64,000 bases of DNA. Source: Desulfomicrobium baculatum DSM 4028 (lineage in GTDB: Bacteria > Desulfobacterota > Desulfovibrionia > Desulfovibrionales > Desulfomicrobiaceae). The number at the start of each line of letters is the position of its first letter. Position 1 is the first letter of the stretch. Under the pieces are notes generated by a model. The model searched no databases and was not told where the DNA came from. It worked only from the letters and a program-made list of their open reading frames with translations. A program made the translations under genes and the position numbers. Positions 1 to 13,500 of the stretch are shown piece by piece. The stretch spans positions 1,490,501 to 1,554,500 of the forward strand of contig NC_013173.1 of the NCBI RefSeq assembly GCF_000023225.1, read 5' to 3'.

Positions 1-3000
1 CCGTGGCCGTGAACGCCACGGGCTTTGGCAACGTCATCACCAATTCCGTCACCTCCACCATCAGCGGCAACTCCACGGTAACTGCCGGCGGCCTGGTGGA
101 TCTGAGCGCCACGGATCAGTCCATGATCCGTTCGCTGGGCGTCAGCGTGGCCGGATCGGGCGCTGTGGCCGTCGGCGCCCTGATCGCCGCGAACGTGATT
201 ACCAATACGGTTGTGGCGGAGATTTCCGGATCCACGGTGACCAGTGGCGGGGCCCTGGGTGTCGCGGCAACCAGCGATTCGAGTATCCTGTCCCTGGCCG
301 GCGGCGTTGCGGCGTCCAGCGTTAGTGTGATGATGTCGCTCACCGGCAATGTCATCACCGGAACCACTAGTGCCGTGGTGTCGGATTCGACACTCGAAGC
401 CGGGGGCGCGATGACGATCGAGGCGGTCAACAGTTCCAGCATCGACGCCCTGGGCTTCGGGGTGGCGGCGGGCTCTGTCGGCGTCGGCGTGGCGCTCTCC
501 GCCAATGTCATCGTCAATACCACCGAGGCCCTGATCAGCGGCTCGACCGTGACCAACGCCGGATCGCTGGACGTTCTGGCCGAGTCCTCGGCGATCATCC
601 GTTCCTTGGCCGTCAACGTGGGCGCGGGCGCCGTTGGCGTCAACGTTGGCGTGCTCGGCAATGCGCTGACCAGCAACGTTCTGGCGACCGTTGAGGATTC
701 CACCATCACTGCAAACGGGGATATCGTCATTTCCGCCCTGGATCAGGCGCCAAGCAGCATTCCCGACTGGATCATTCCGGATCAGTACCAGGAGGATCTC
801 GAGTCGATTCTTGACGACACCCCCATCGACTTGGATGCCAATATCCTGTCGGCCACCATCAACGTCGGCGCCGGCGCCGTCGGTGTCAACGTAGCCCTGG
901 TCGGCAACCTCGTCATCAACACCACCGAGGCGAGGATCGACAACTCCACCGTCACATCGACCACCGGCAAGGTGGCGTTGGGTTCCTCCTCCGAATCGGG
1001 CATCACCTCGTTCAACGTGGGCGTGGGCGGCGGCGCCGTGGCCGTCAATGTTGTAGGCTACGGCAATGTTGTCACCAGTATCGTCGGATCGACGGTTGAA
1101 AATGGTTCAGTTATCGATGCCGGCGGTGCGGTGGCGATCACCGCCGAAAACACGGCGAGCATCCGCGCTCTGGGGATCGGGGTCGCGGGTGGCGCAGTCG
1201 CTGTCGGGGTCATGGCGGCGGGAAACCTGATCGTCGGCACGGTTGATGCCACGGTGGATGCATCCGAGGTGACGAGCGGCACAACCCTGGACATCACGGC
1301 TCTCTCCGAGGCGAATATTATAGCCCTGACCTGTGCTGTTGGTGCCGGTGCGGTCGGGGTCAATGCCACTTTCTCCGCCAATATCGTCACCGGAACCACC
1401 AAGGCTGGAGTGATTGCCGGATCGGTACTTGAGTCCGGCGGTGCCACCACCATCGAGGCGGTCAACAGTTCCGTCATCGATGCCCTGGCTTTCGGGGTCG
1501 GTGCCGGTGCGGTCGGGGTTGGCGTTGCGCTCTCCGCCAATGTCATCGTCACTACCACCGAGGCCCTGATCAGCGGCTCGACTCTGACCGATGCCGCGTC
1601 GCTGCACGTTTTGGCTGAGTCTTCGGCAATCATCCGTTCCCTGGCCATCAACGTGGGCGCGGGCGCCGTGGGCGTCAACGTCAATGTGCTCGGCAATGCG
1701 CTGACCAGTAACGTTCTGGCGACCGTGAAAGATTCCACCGTCACGGCAGACGGGGATATCGTCATTTCCGCCCTGGATCAGGCGCCAAGCAGCATTCCCG
1801 ACTGGATTATTCCGGACCAGTACCAGGAGGATCTTGAGTCGATTCTTGACGACACCCCCATCGATCTGGATGCCAACATCCTCTCGGCCACCATCAATGT
1901 CGGCGCCGGTGCCGTGGGTGTCAACGTGGCCCTGGTCGGCAACCTTGTTGTCAACACCACCGAGGCGAGGATCGACAACTCCACCGTCACATCGACCACC
2001 GGCAAGGTGGCGCTGGATTCCGCTTCCAGTTCGGGCATCACATCGCTCAACGTGGGCGTGGCGGGCGGTGCCGTGGCCGTGGACGTGGTCGGCTATGGCA
2101 ATGTGATCACCAGCACCGTCGGATCCACGGTTGAAGATGGTTCCGTCATTGATGCCGGCACAGCGGTGGCGATCACCGCCGAAAACACGGCGAGCATCCG
2201 CGCTCTGGGGATCGGGGTCGCGGGTGGCGCTGTCGGCGTCGGAGTCATGGCGGCGGGCAACCTGATCGTCGGCACGGTTGATGCCACGGTGGATGCATCC
2301 GAAGTGACGAGCGGCACCACACTGGATATCACGGCACTCTCCGATGCGAAAATCATGGCCCTCACGGGCGGGGTTGCCGCAGGTGGGGTAGGCGTGCATG
2401 TCGCCTTCTCCGCCAACATCATCACCGGTTTCACCACGGCCGAGGCGGTATCGGGCTCGGTGCTTCATGCCGGTGGGGCAACGACGATCCAGGCGCAGAA
2501 CAACTCCACCATCGACGCCCTCTCCTTCGGCGTCGCGGCGGGCGGCGTCGGGGTCGGCGTGGCGCTCTCCGCCAATGTGATCGTCAATACCACCGAGGCC
2601 CTGATCAGCGGGTCGACCATTACCGGCGATGCATCGCTGGGCGTCCTTTCCGAATCCTCGGCGATCATCCGCGCTCTTGCGCTCAACGTGGGAGCAGGCG
2701 GCGTGGCCGTCAATGTCGGCGTTCTCGGCAACATGGTCACCAGCGATGTCCGGTCGGCAATAACGGGTTCCACAGTCACGACCGACGGCGATATCCGTGT
2801 TTCCGCCCAAGATCTGGCACCGAGTATCATTCCTGCCTGGATCGTTCCGGCTCAATATCAGGCGGACCTCAATGCGAGCCTTGCCGATTCCCCGATCGAT
2901 CTGGACGCCAACATTCTGGCCGTCAACGTCAGCGTGGCAGGTGGCGGCGTGGCCGCGAGCGGCGCGCTGACCGGCAACGTCATCACCAACACCGTGCAGG

Positions 3001-4500
3001 CGGAAATCAATGATGCAGGCGTAACCTCCAGCGCGGGCAGCGTGGCCCTGGACGCATCCAGTTCGTCCGGCATCATCGCCCTGACCGCCGGCGTCGGCGT
3101 CGCCGGCAGCGTGGCGCTGAACATCACCGGTTTCGGCAACGTCATCGAAAACACGGTGGACGCGTCCATCAGCAACGATTCGAATGTCACCGCCGAGACC
3201 ACGGCCTCCCTGTCCGCCACGGACTCCTCGTCCATCACCTCCATCGGCCTCGGCCTGGCAGGTTCCGGCGGCGTGGCCATAAACGGCACGGTGGGCTACA
3301 ACCTCATCACCAATTCCATCACCGCCGAAGTGTCGGGTTCGAGCCTGACCAGCACCGGCGCGGCCAGCCTTCTCGCGACCTCGGAAGCCGACATCCTGAG
3401 CTTCGTCGGCGGCGTGGCCGGTTCCGGCTTGGCGGCGGCGCAACTGTCCCTGACCATCAACGAGATCGAAAACACGATCAGCGCCTCCATCGTCGACGAC
3501 GATGCCGGAGCCTCCACCGTGACCGCCGGCTCCCTGTCCCTGTCGGCCACGGACGCCTCGACCATCGACTCCGTGGCCATGGGGCTGTCGGCCGCAGGCT
3601 TTGCAGCCGGCGGAGCGGCCGTGTCCAAGAACCTCATCGCCAACGAGGTGAACGCTACCATATCGGGTTCCGGAGTGACGGCCACCGGCGCGGTCTCCCT
3701 TGAAGCGGAGTCCTCGGACATCATCCGCTCCTACGCCATCGGCGTGGCCGGCGCAGGGCTCGGGGCAGCCAACGCCTCCCTGACCCTGAACGATCTCGGC
3801 AACACCGTCACGGCCAGGGTGAAGGATTCGACCGTCACCGCGGGGGGCAATATCTCGCTTTCGGCTTCCGAGACGGCTCCCGCCGTGGTGCTCGATTTCA
3901 ACTCGGCCATCGCCGCTCCGGCGGGCATGGTCTCTGCTTTGACCTCGGCCCTCAATGGAAATGAGGTCAACCCCAACGCCAATATCGTGTCCTTCGCCGG
4001 CAGCATCTCGGTCGGCGGCGTGGCGGCGCTAGGCGCGGCCGTGGCTGACAACGCCATCCACGGAACCGTCACGGCGGAGATCGTCGATTCCACGGCAACC
4101 TCGACCGGCGGTTCGGTGACGGTTTCGGCCGTATCCGATGCGGCCATCGCCAGCCTGGCTGCCGGTTTCGGCGCTTCGCTCGGTATCGCGGCCAACGCCT
4201 CGGTCGTGCACAACTCGCTGACCTCGACGATCCAGGCCGGAATCCGTGGAGCGTCCACGGTTTCCGCATCCGGCGATGTCACGGTGGATGCCTCCGATAC
4301 GTCCGCCATCGACGCCCTGGCCTTCAGTCTGGCCGGGGGGTACGCCGCCGTGGGCGGGGCGGTGGTGGTCAACACTGTCGCCGACACGGTCAAGGCCTCT
4401 ATCGAGGGAACCTCGGCCACGGAAAAGGCGAGAATCGTCAAGGCGACCTCGCTCCATGTCGACGCTCATTCGACGGCCGACATCAGGGCCACAAGCATGG
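1..4500 (+). repeat. Higher-order tandem repeat of 1,035 nt (345 codons) inside the giant gene
   Basis: Anchor sequences recur with exactly 1,035-nt spacing. The AAC codon of the NSS/NNS-x-IDAL motif is at 429, 1464 and 2499, and the codon opening the SIPDW / IIPAW motif is at 761, 1796 and 2831. A fourth, more diverged unit follows; its IIRS-type anchor is at 3720 against 2664, a spacing of 1,056, which matches a 7-codon insertion (DDDAGAS). Copies 1 and 2 are nearly identical over long stretches (for example nt 720-1000 against 1755-2035), so the duplication is recent or maintained by gene conversion. Unit boundaries are arbitrary. Confidence 0.9.
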
Positions 4501-7500
4501 GCGTCACCGCAGGAGCGGTGGCCGTCGGCGCAACTCTGGCCAACTCCACGGTCGGCGGGTCAACCGAGGCCTACATCGGGCCCCACACGGCCATCGGCAA
4601 GGCTGTCGGCCTTGTTGTCGGTTCCATCGACGTTTCCGCGCAGGCCGACTCCAGGGCGGCGGCGACGGCCTACGGGCTTTCCGCCGGTATCGGGGCCGGT
4701 TCCTACAACCAGGCCGGTGCGACGATAAATACGTCGGTTTCGGGCCATGTCGATGACGCCGACATCGTCGCCAGCGGTGCCGTGAGCATCGGGGCGACGT
4801 CCAACGAGTCCGCCAAGGCCAGAGTCATCGGCGTGAATGCCGGACTTGCCGCGGTAGGCGCGTCCAACGCCCTGACCCTGCTGGACACCGATGTCAGCGC
4901 TTCTTTTTCCGGCAGCCTTGCGGCGGACAGTTTTTCCTTGAGCGCCGCCAGAGGGAACCTCGATACCTACGCCGCAACCGCCCAGGCCTCGGGATCTTCC
5001 GGCGCGCTGGTGGGCATCGACGCCACCTTCAGCAAGACCACCAACAACGGCAGCGTCTCGACTTCCGTTGCGGACGGCTCGGAGATCGACGTCGACGCCG
5101 GAGCCGTCCTGAGCGCCACCAGCAACACCCGGCAGTACGCCGATGCCGACAGCGCCGCCGGCGGTATCATCGCCGTGGGCTTCTCCCGGGCGACCAGCTC
5201 TTCGGATACCAGCGTCACGATCGAGGTCGGCGATCACGTCACCATGACCGCCTCCAGTCTGGGCATCACCGCCGACGGCCTCGACGACAATTTCGCGACA
5301 TCCACCGCAGGCAGCGGCGGCGTCGTGGCAGGCGCGGCCTCGCGCTCGACCACCTCCAACACGAGCGTCACCACGGTCACCGTGGGCGACAACACCGTAA
5401 TGGACGTGGACGACCACCTCTCCATGCTCGCAAAACACACGGCCGTGTTCGACGGCAAGACCAACAGCCTCACGGCGGCCGTTGTCGGAGCCAGCGGAGC
5501 GTACGTCGTCAACACCGTGGACGCGGATGTGACCCTTGGTCTCGGCGATTCGTCCGTGAGCGCCGGATCCATGGAGCTGAACGCCCGCAACATCATAAGC
5601 AAGAATGTCGGCGGCGTGAACGGTTACAACGTGACCGCCGGGGCGGGCGGCGTGCTCAACGCGTCGGCTGCCTCCAGTTCGACGACCATCGCCAATTCCT
5701 CCACCATCGGGATCGGCGATGGGGCGACCCTGACCACGGACGGCACGGACACGAATGTGCTGCGCCTTTCGGCTGTGACCGACCTGACGGTTCTGGACAA
5801 AGTTAAGCTCGATGCCGGGGGTGCCATTGCCGTGGCCAAGGCCAGCTCGTCCATCGTCAACACCGTCAATGTGAACCGCATCACCGTGGGCGACGCCGAC
5901 CTGGACAGCGTCGGCGATCTGGAAATTTCGACGCTGACGAATGTTACGATGCAGGCCAATGCGGCGGTCAAGACCTACGGCGTGGCCGGTGCCGCCCAGG
6001 GCGACTCGAAGGCCTACGTCAACGCCGACAACAGTGTCGTCATCGGTTCCGGCGCGGTACTGACGGCCGACGGCGTCATCGCGCTCATGGCCGGCCAGGA
6101 ACGCGACGGCACCGTCAGCCGGTACGACATCCTTGCCCGAACCGATCTCTGGAACCGGACGGTGCTGCCCATTGAGACCGACCCCCAGGCCGACGGCGAA
6201 CTGGTTCAGCACAGCACGCTGACCGTGGAGGACGGGGCGTACAGCGGCAGCGGCAAGAATACCTATCTGCTGGCCGAGATGGGCTCCATCCACGTGGACG
6301 GCATCGGGTCCGGAACCGACCTGTACCGCGAGGCACTGGAGGCTCTGGGCGAAATCTTCGGAGGCGACACGTCCCTGGCCATCGAGGGCGGCAACGGCGG
6401 CGTCCAGAGCGGCAGCGCCGACGTGGCCGTCGGCGGCATCGTGGAAACAGGCATCAACAACAAGCAGACCCTGCTGATCATCGACAAGGATGCATCTTGG
6501 CCGGCCGGGTACGATTTGGATGGCCTGACGATTCACGACTATTCCGCGCAGTACGGCATCAAGATCGCCGTGTCCGCCGGCATCGACTATTCCATCGACA
6601 GCGGCAGTTCGCTGATCGATGTCCTCAACGAGCGCATCGACGCCATCAACGCCCTCATCAGTTCATATGCCGGCACCGACGAGATCGCCAAATTCGAGAT
6701 GCAGCTTGCCATTCTGAACACGCTGAAAGCGGACCTGATCCAGGGCGGGGAAGAGGTCGGATACGTCAACGTCGAGCCCGTGAGCATCTCCTCCGGCGAC
6801 ATCGTCATCAAGGCCAACACGTTTACCGGCGACGTCACGGGGCGTCTTGTCGCCAGAAGCGACAGTTTCATGACCGTTGTTAACGATAGCGATTATTACC
6901 TGCGGACCAGCGACATCGTTATTTCTGCATATACCGGCGGGTATGTGCGGTTGAACTATCGCAAGCTTACGGCCGGGGAGCTGACCTCCTTGGCCGAATA
7001 CACAACCATTGAGAACGGCACCTCGAACGACCCGAGCATTTTTATCGAAAGCACCCGGGACACGAGCATCGAGGTCACCGGCGATGTCAGCAACTACAAC
7101 GGCAGCGTTTCCGTCTCCACAGAGGGCAGTCTGTACTTATGGAGCAATATCGACGACCTGGAGAACAGCGTTTCCATTCTCGGGGACACGGTCACCTTGT
7201 ACGCCGGAAAAGATTTCGTGCAGGCGAGCCTCCCGGTGACTCAGGACGTCGGTTCGACGCCGGAAAGCACATGGGGAGGAGTGGCCGATGCGGCGCAGGT
7301 CGAATCGGACCCCGGGGACAGCATTGTCATAACAGACGCCAATGGAACTGCGGTCATCGGCAGTTCCAGCGGCGTCTCGGCAGGGAATGCGAACGCGGTG
7401 CTGGCTGCGGTTACCGGCCTGGACATCGGCGAGAGCGGTTCGGTCGTTGCCGGCAACAAGGTCTTCATCAGCGCCTCGTATCTGAACATCAACGGGCTTG

Positions 7501-10500
7501 TGCAGAGCGGATTCGCGGACAAGACCATCGTCATCCCGGCTGCTGGAACCACGGCGGGCGATCAGCTTCTTGCCGACATCGCCGGTTACCGGCTCGACTA
7601 CCAGACGAAGGTCTCCTCCGGCGTCGAGGCCAGCCCGTATTATCGTCTGGATCTCGGGGCCAATGCGTCCGGCGTCGGCAACGTGATCTATTACAACGCC
7701 CAGGCGAACGCGATCGAAATTCTGGATATGACGATCCAGGGCGGGTACATCCAGCTCTACGGCGGCATCGTCAACACGGGTTCTGGAACCTTGCGCGCCC
7801 TGGACGGGTACGGCCGGATCTCCATCGAAAACAACAGCGGCTTCGATCTTGTGATCAACAATCTGAATGCCGGCGAGGAAATCGACGGGGTGATCAGGAT
7901 CATCGACACGACCGACAAGGTCGTCGCCGGCACGAGCTTCACCACAACCACGACCACCTATACCCGGACCCTCGATGATTCCGGCAACAGCGTCATCAAC
8001 ACAACGATCGAAAGGACAGCCGCCGACGGGACGACGGTGACGGAAGCCGCCTCCGCATCAGGCGACAATACATCCTATCAACCGACTGACGGCTATCTGT
8101 ACACCTGGGTTACCGGCCAGTCCAAGACCATGATCGATGTCCGCTACGACCACGACAAGTCCCTGAACCTGTGGCTGTGGAAAGTCGACAGCCTGATCGC
8201 GGATTCGGTCAACTGGAACCATTTCTCTTTCGACATCGACATCATTCCCCTGCTCGAGGGCTCCTACTACACGGCAGCAGCCCCCTCGGACCTGATCTAC
8301 AGCTACTCGGTCTACCAGAAGGAACTCAGTTCCTGGAGTCTGGTCGACAACTCGGAATTGGACGAGATCGAGGACGCAATCAGTCACGATCTCAAGGACA
8401 CTAATCCCTTCCAGCAGGATCTGACCTACTGGGAATGGCAGGATTTCGGCTTCAACATCAGGATTCCGTTCATCGGCTCCGTGCATATTCCCATCTGGCT
8501 CTATGTGCCGATCTACGAATCCTACAGCGAACTGGTGTTCAACAAAGACGTCAAGGTCGTCCGCACCAACACCATTTCCGCAGACAATCCCATCACCGTC
8601 GAATTCAGCGGGCACGACACGGCCTCGGTTTCCATCTCGTCCACCGAGGACGTGACGCTCAAGGGGTCGATTCTCAACGACAACGGTGTGACCACCATCA
8701 CCTCCGGCGGTTCGATCGAGCGCGCCGAGGGCGCGGATAACGCAATCATCAACTCCACGGACATCCGTCTGTACGCCGGCACCGGCATCGGCGACGAGGA
8801 GTCGATTCTGGTCAGCCTGGAGGGCGGAACCCTTTCCGCGGCCACGGACAGCGGAGATGTTTTCATCGAGGAAGTGCTCGGGGACATGACAGTGAACACC
8901 ATCTCGGTGCCGCATTTCGATCCGTTTGCCGAGCCGTCCGACGTCCTCGGGTTCTCGAATTCGGATGTGACCGACTCCGTCTGGACCATTGAGTTCACAC
9001 AGGCCCACGGCCTACACACCGGGGACCAGGTGGTCTATTCCAGCGACGGCAGCGCGCTGACCGGCCTGGTGTCCGGTCAGACCTACCAGGTGCTGGTCGT
9101 GAACACGACCACGGTCATGCTGGCCGATACCTCTACGGACCTGACGGGAGCGGAGGCGTCCCTGCAGACCGGAGGGGTCGGCGCCATCGGCGGTCTGGTC
9201 TTCCATCTCGAAGGCACGTCAGCCGAAGCGGCCCACTCCCTGACCAAGGTCGCGGGGCGAACCTCCACGGTCACGGCCGACCTGTCGGGGGCGGCGTCGG
9301 TCAATGCGAACACCATCACCTTCGCCGCCGCGCACGGGCTGCGCGACGGCCAGGCCGTGACCTACCGCTGTGCCAGCGGAGGCGTCATCCCGGGCTTGGA
9401 GGACGGCGCCGTGTACTACGTGTCCGTTGTCGACGCATACCGCATCCGCCTGGCCGACGACCGCGACAACGTCATTTCCTACCTTCCGGACCTGATCGAC
9501 CTCGACGCCGCGGTAGCCAGCGGCTTCGGGCATTCCTTCACGGCGGCCGACGGCTCCGTCATCGCCATCAATCGCTTCACGCTGGAGCAGAATCCCGTCG
9601 TGGCGGCCGAGACCTTCACCTTTGACCCGGTGACAGCCATCGACAGCTACAAGTCGGCCTTCACGCTGCCTTCGGCCCACGGGCTGAACGATGGGCAGAC
9701 CGTGATCTACAGGGACAGCGCGGACGGCGATTCCATCGCCGGCCTGGCTGTCGGAACGAGCTACACGGTGAAGGTGCTCGACGCCTCTTCCTTCCGCCTC
9801 CTGGACGGCTCCGGCAATGTCGTGGCCATCGGCGTCCCGGAGACTCCGGCCGCCTCGTACTGGTTCGACTACAGCACCGCTCTTGAAGCCACGCTCGACG
9901 AGGCCGTTCCCCTCGAGCGCGAATTCTCGTTCCCGAATTCCCCGGAAGCGGGGGAGGGATGGATCCATCTCGGAAACGGCCACGGGTTCGCGGTCGGCGA
10001 CGGGGTGACCTGCCTGCTCGACAGCGAGGCGGGCGTGACCGTTCAGGGCATAACGTCCGGAACCGCCTATTATGTCCAGGCGGTCACGGACACGTCCGTG
10101 CAACTCGCGACATCGGCCGGCGGCTCCACCCTGTCGATCTCGGTGACCGGCACAACCACTTCGTTCAGCCACACCATCTATCGGCTTTCCGCCAACGACA
10201 GCACGTTCGGCTATTCCGGCTTGGTTTCGCTGGAGACGGGGGACAATGCCGCAACCGTCTCCATCGATAGCCAGACCAACGGGACATCGATCAGCGGCAC
10301 GGGGGATACGTTCAGCGACGGGCAGACCGTGGTCTATGACAGCGGCTTCGACAACGCAGTGGGCGGTCTCGGCGACGGTACGTCATTCACGGTTTCGCAG
10401 ATCGGCAACTACACCCTCCAGCTCCGCTACGCCGGCAGCAGCAGCGCCGTTTCCCTCGATTTCAGCGGCAACACCGGGGACGAACAGCACGTGCTGTCCA

Positions 10501-13500
10501 CTGCGGACGGCACGGAATACGGATTCGTCACCTCGCACCAGAAGTACTATCTCGTCTTCAATGCCGCCCACGGCCTGTCTGATGGCGCCACCATCACCTA
10601 TGCCGGCGCGACAGGCGGGGGGCTGGTACACAACGCCGTGTACGAGGTCGAGAAATTGGACAACCGGACCGTCAGCCTTGCCGTGAACGGGACGAGTACC
10701 CCCGTGTCACTCGATTTCAGCGGCCTGAGCGGCACACGCAGCTTCCAGAGCGGATCCGGTGAAAATCTCAAGACGTATTCCTTCGATGCCGGAGCGCAGG
10801 AAACCTATCTGTTCCTGACCAAAACGGGGGGAACCAACAGCCTCAACGGGGCCACCGTGACCTATGACGGCAATGACTGGACGGACATCGTGGCACTGGC
10901 TGATGTCGGGACATGCACGGCAAGCGTCGTCTCCTCCAGAACGCTGAGTCTGCAGCGTGCCGACGGCAGCACCGTCAGGCTGGATTTTTCCTCAGCCACC
11001 GGGACCAGCCACAGCCTGGGCACTTCGGCGTTCGATCCTTCGGCGCAGAGCACATACCTGGTTTTCGGCGCCATCCATGGCCTGACCGAGGGACTCGAAG
11101 TGACCTACAACACTGCGGTCGGCGGCGCGGTAGGCGGTCTGACGGACGAAGCGACATATCATGTCCATGTCGTCGACGACCACACGATCACGCTCTCGGC
11201 GGCTTCGGGTGGCCCGGCCATAGCCCTGAACTGGGCTTCCGCGAGCCAGAGCGGCCATCTTCTCGAATACGACAACGGCGGCACCCCGGATTCCGTCGCC
11301 TTTGATCCCACAGTGCAGGACACCTATGTCGTCTGCACGATCGGACACGGATTGGCCAACGGTCAGTCCGTCAGCTATGATCCCGGTTCCGCGGCGGCCA
11401 TCGGCGGCCTGACCGACGGCGGCACCTACCATGTCATCAGGAACGGCGACGGCACGATTTCGCTCCGTTCCTCGTCCGGCGGGTCGGCGCTGACGCTTGC
11501 TTTCAGCCAGACGGTCACGGATACGCACGCGCTGACATCCGCAACGGCCATCGCCGGTGACGGCGAGTTCATCAGCGGCCAGAAGGTGGTCTTCCATTCG
11601 CAGAGCGCAACGGGCGTGGAAGACAGCCCCGGCGCCACGTTTTTCGGCGGCCTCGTCGCCGGTGCGACGTACACGGTGCAGGTGCAGGGCGATGGCGGCT
11701 ACGTGCTCTACGACAGCGGCAACCACATGGTCGCGCTGAACATCGACGCGTTCCAGTCCGGCGACGGCACCTCCTATTACCTGAGTTCGGCCTTTGCCCT
11801 GACGATCGATGCGGGCACCACGCTGATCGCGGGCGAGACGGTCCGTTTTGAAAGCGGGTCCGGCAACGCCATCGATGGTCTTGTGGACGGGCATGAATAT
11901 ACTGTCGGCACTATCAGCGGACAGGTGGTGACGCTGCTGGACGGGTCCGGCAACCCGGTCGGTGCGGACATGTTCTCGGCCATTGCCGCAAGAACGCATA
12001 CGGACAGCCTGGACAAGGTCTATCACCTGGTGTCCCTCGACAAGCTGGATCTCGGCGTGGAACATGGTTTCAGCGACGGCGCTGCCGTTGTCTACCATCA
12101 GCTCGGCAGCACCGGGATCGGGCTGGTCGAGGGGGCGTCCTACACCGTCGAGAAGGTCGACGCGACCACGATCATGCTCCGCGATGCCGGCGGCAATCTC
12201 GTGGACCTCGACGTCGACGACTTCGACGGCAGCGAGCACCGCTTCGTATCTGCACGGGCCCTGTCCGTTGATCCCGCAGTGATCGTCTTCAGCCTGACGA
12301 CACTGAATCTCGGGACGGCACACGAGCTGAACTCGGGTGATCTGGTCACATACCATGCAGGCGGCGACGGGGATTTCATCACCGGCTTGACTGATGGCGC
12401 CGACTATTACGTCGACGTGGTCAACGAGACGACCATCCGCCTTGCGGCATCACTCGAAGACCTGATGACGGGCGCGTTCATCGCCCTCGACACGACAACG
12501 GTCAGCGCCGCGACCTCCGGTCATCGCTTCACCGTCGTCGATACCGGCTCTTTGAACACCGCGGCCGACGTCGTTGACGGCTTCACCATCGAACTCGGAT
12601 ACGCGCACGGCCTGACCACAGGGGACTCCGTAGTCTACAACAGCGGCAACGGGGACGCCATCGGCGGCCTCGTGGATGGACAGATATACTCCGTCGTGGT
12701 GGTCACGCCCACGTCCTTCCAGCTCACGGCATCCCTTGACGGCATTCTGGTCGACAGCCCGCTCGTGCTCAGTCTCGGCGACACGGAGTCCGGCTCGCAT
12801 GAATTCACCGTCACCGAAGTGGCGGACAGCGGCATGGGCGACGTCACGCTGACGGCCAACGGGGCCATCCTGGCGGCGGGCGGCGGGTCCCTGATATCCG
12901 GCGGGTCGGTCTTCCTGACTGCGGGCACGACCATCGGCAGCGCGGCGCAGGCACTCCGTCTCGACATGGCGACGTCATCGAGTTCCAGCCTGACCGGCGT
13001 GGCCAACGGCGACATCCATATCCAGGAAGTCAGCGGCAACCTGAACCTCGTGCGGCTCGAATCCCGCACCGGCGATGTCGCCCTGATCGCGGACGGCACC
13101 ATCCGCGACGCCAACCGGACCGACGAGGAGGACTCTCGGACGGCAGACGAACTGCTGGACCTATGGGACGACATGAACCTGACCGGCACTGCGGCTGAAG
13201 CCGCCGCCCAGGAATCCATCGACGCCTATCTGGCCATGCGCGACCGTGAATACGCCACCTACTGGGAATATCGGGACCGGCAGGATGATCCGTCCGTTTA
13301 CGATCCGCAGTTCAATTTCACCTTCACGGACCGCGAACGAACCCTGTACGAGGACTACTTCACGGAATTGGGCGCCAGCCAGGGCAAGACCGGCGAGGAA
13401 CTGGCCGGCTTCGTCGACGACACCCTCACCACCTTGGAAAACAAGCGAACCGACGAATACCGCGAGCTGCACAGCCGCTATGGCGTCCTCGGCGACACCA

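Noticed and set aside
1107-3443. Long antisense open frame (778 codons, minus) across the giant gene
   Set aside because: It is a mirror of the GC-rich, repeat-regular codon pattern; the protein is His/Gly/Asp/Arg-rich nonsense without motifs or a ribosome binding site.
1-4500. Possible CRISPR-like array because of regular repeats
   Set aside because: The repeats are in-frame coding units of about 180 and 1,035 nt with no spacers of constant length.
4560-6536. Long antisense open frame (658 codons, minus)
   Set aside because: Same reason: an opposite-strand shadow of the giant gene with low-complexity composition.
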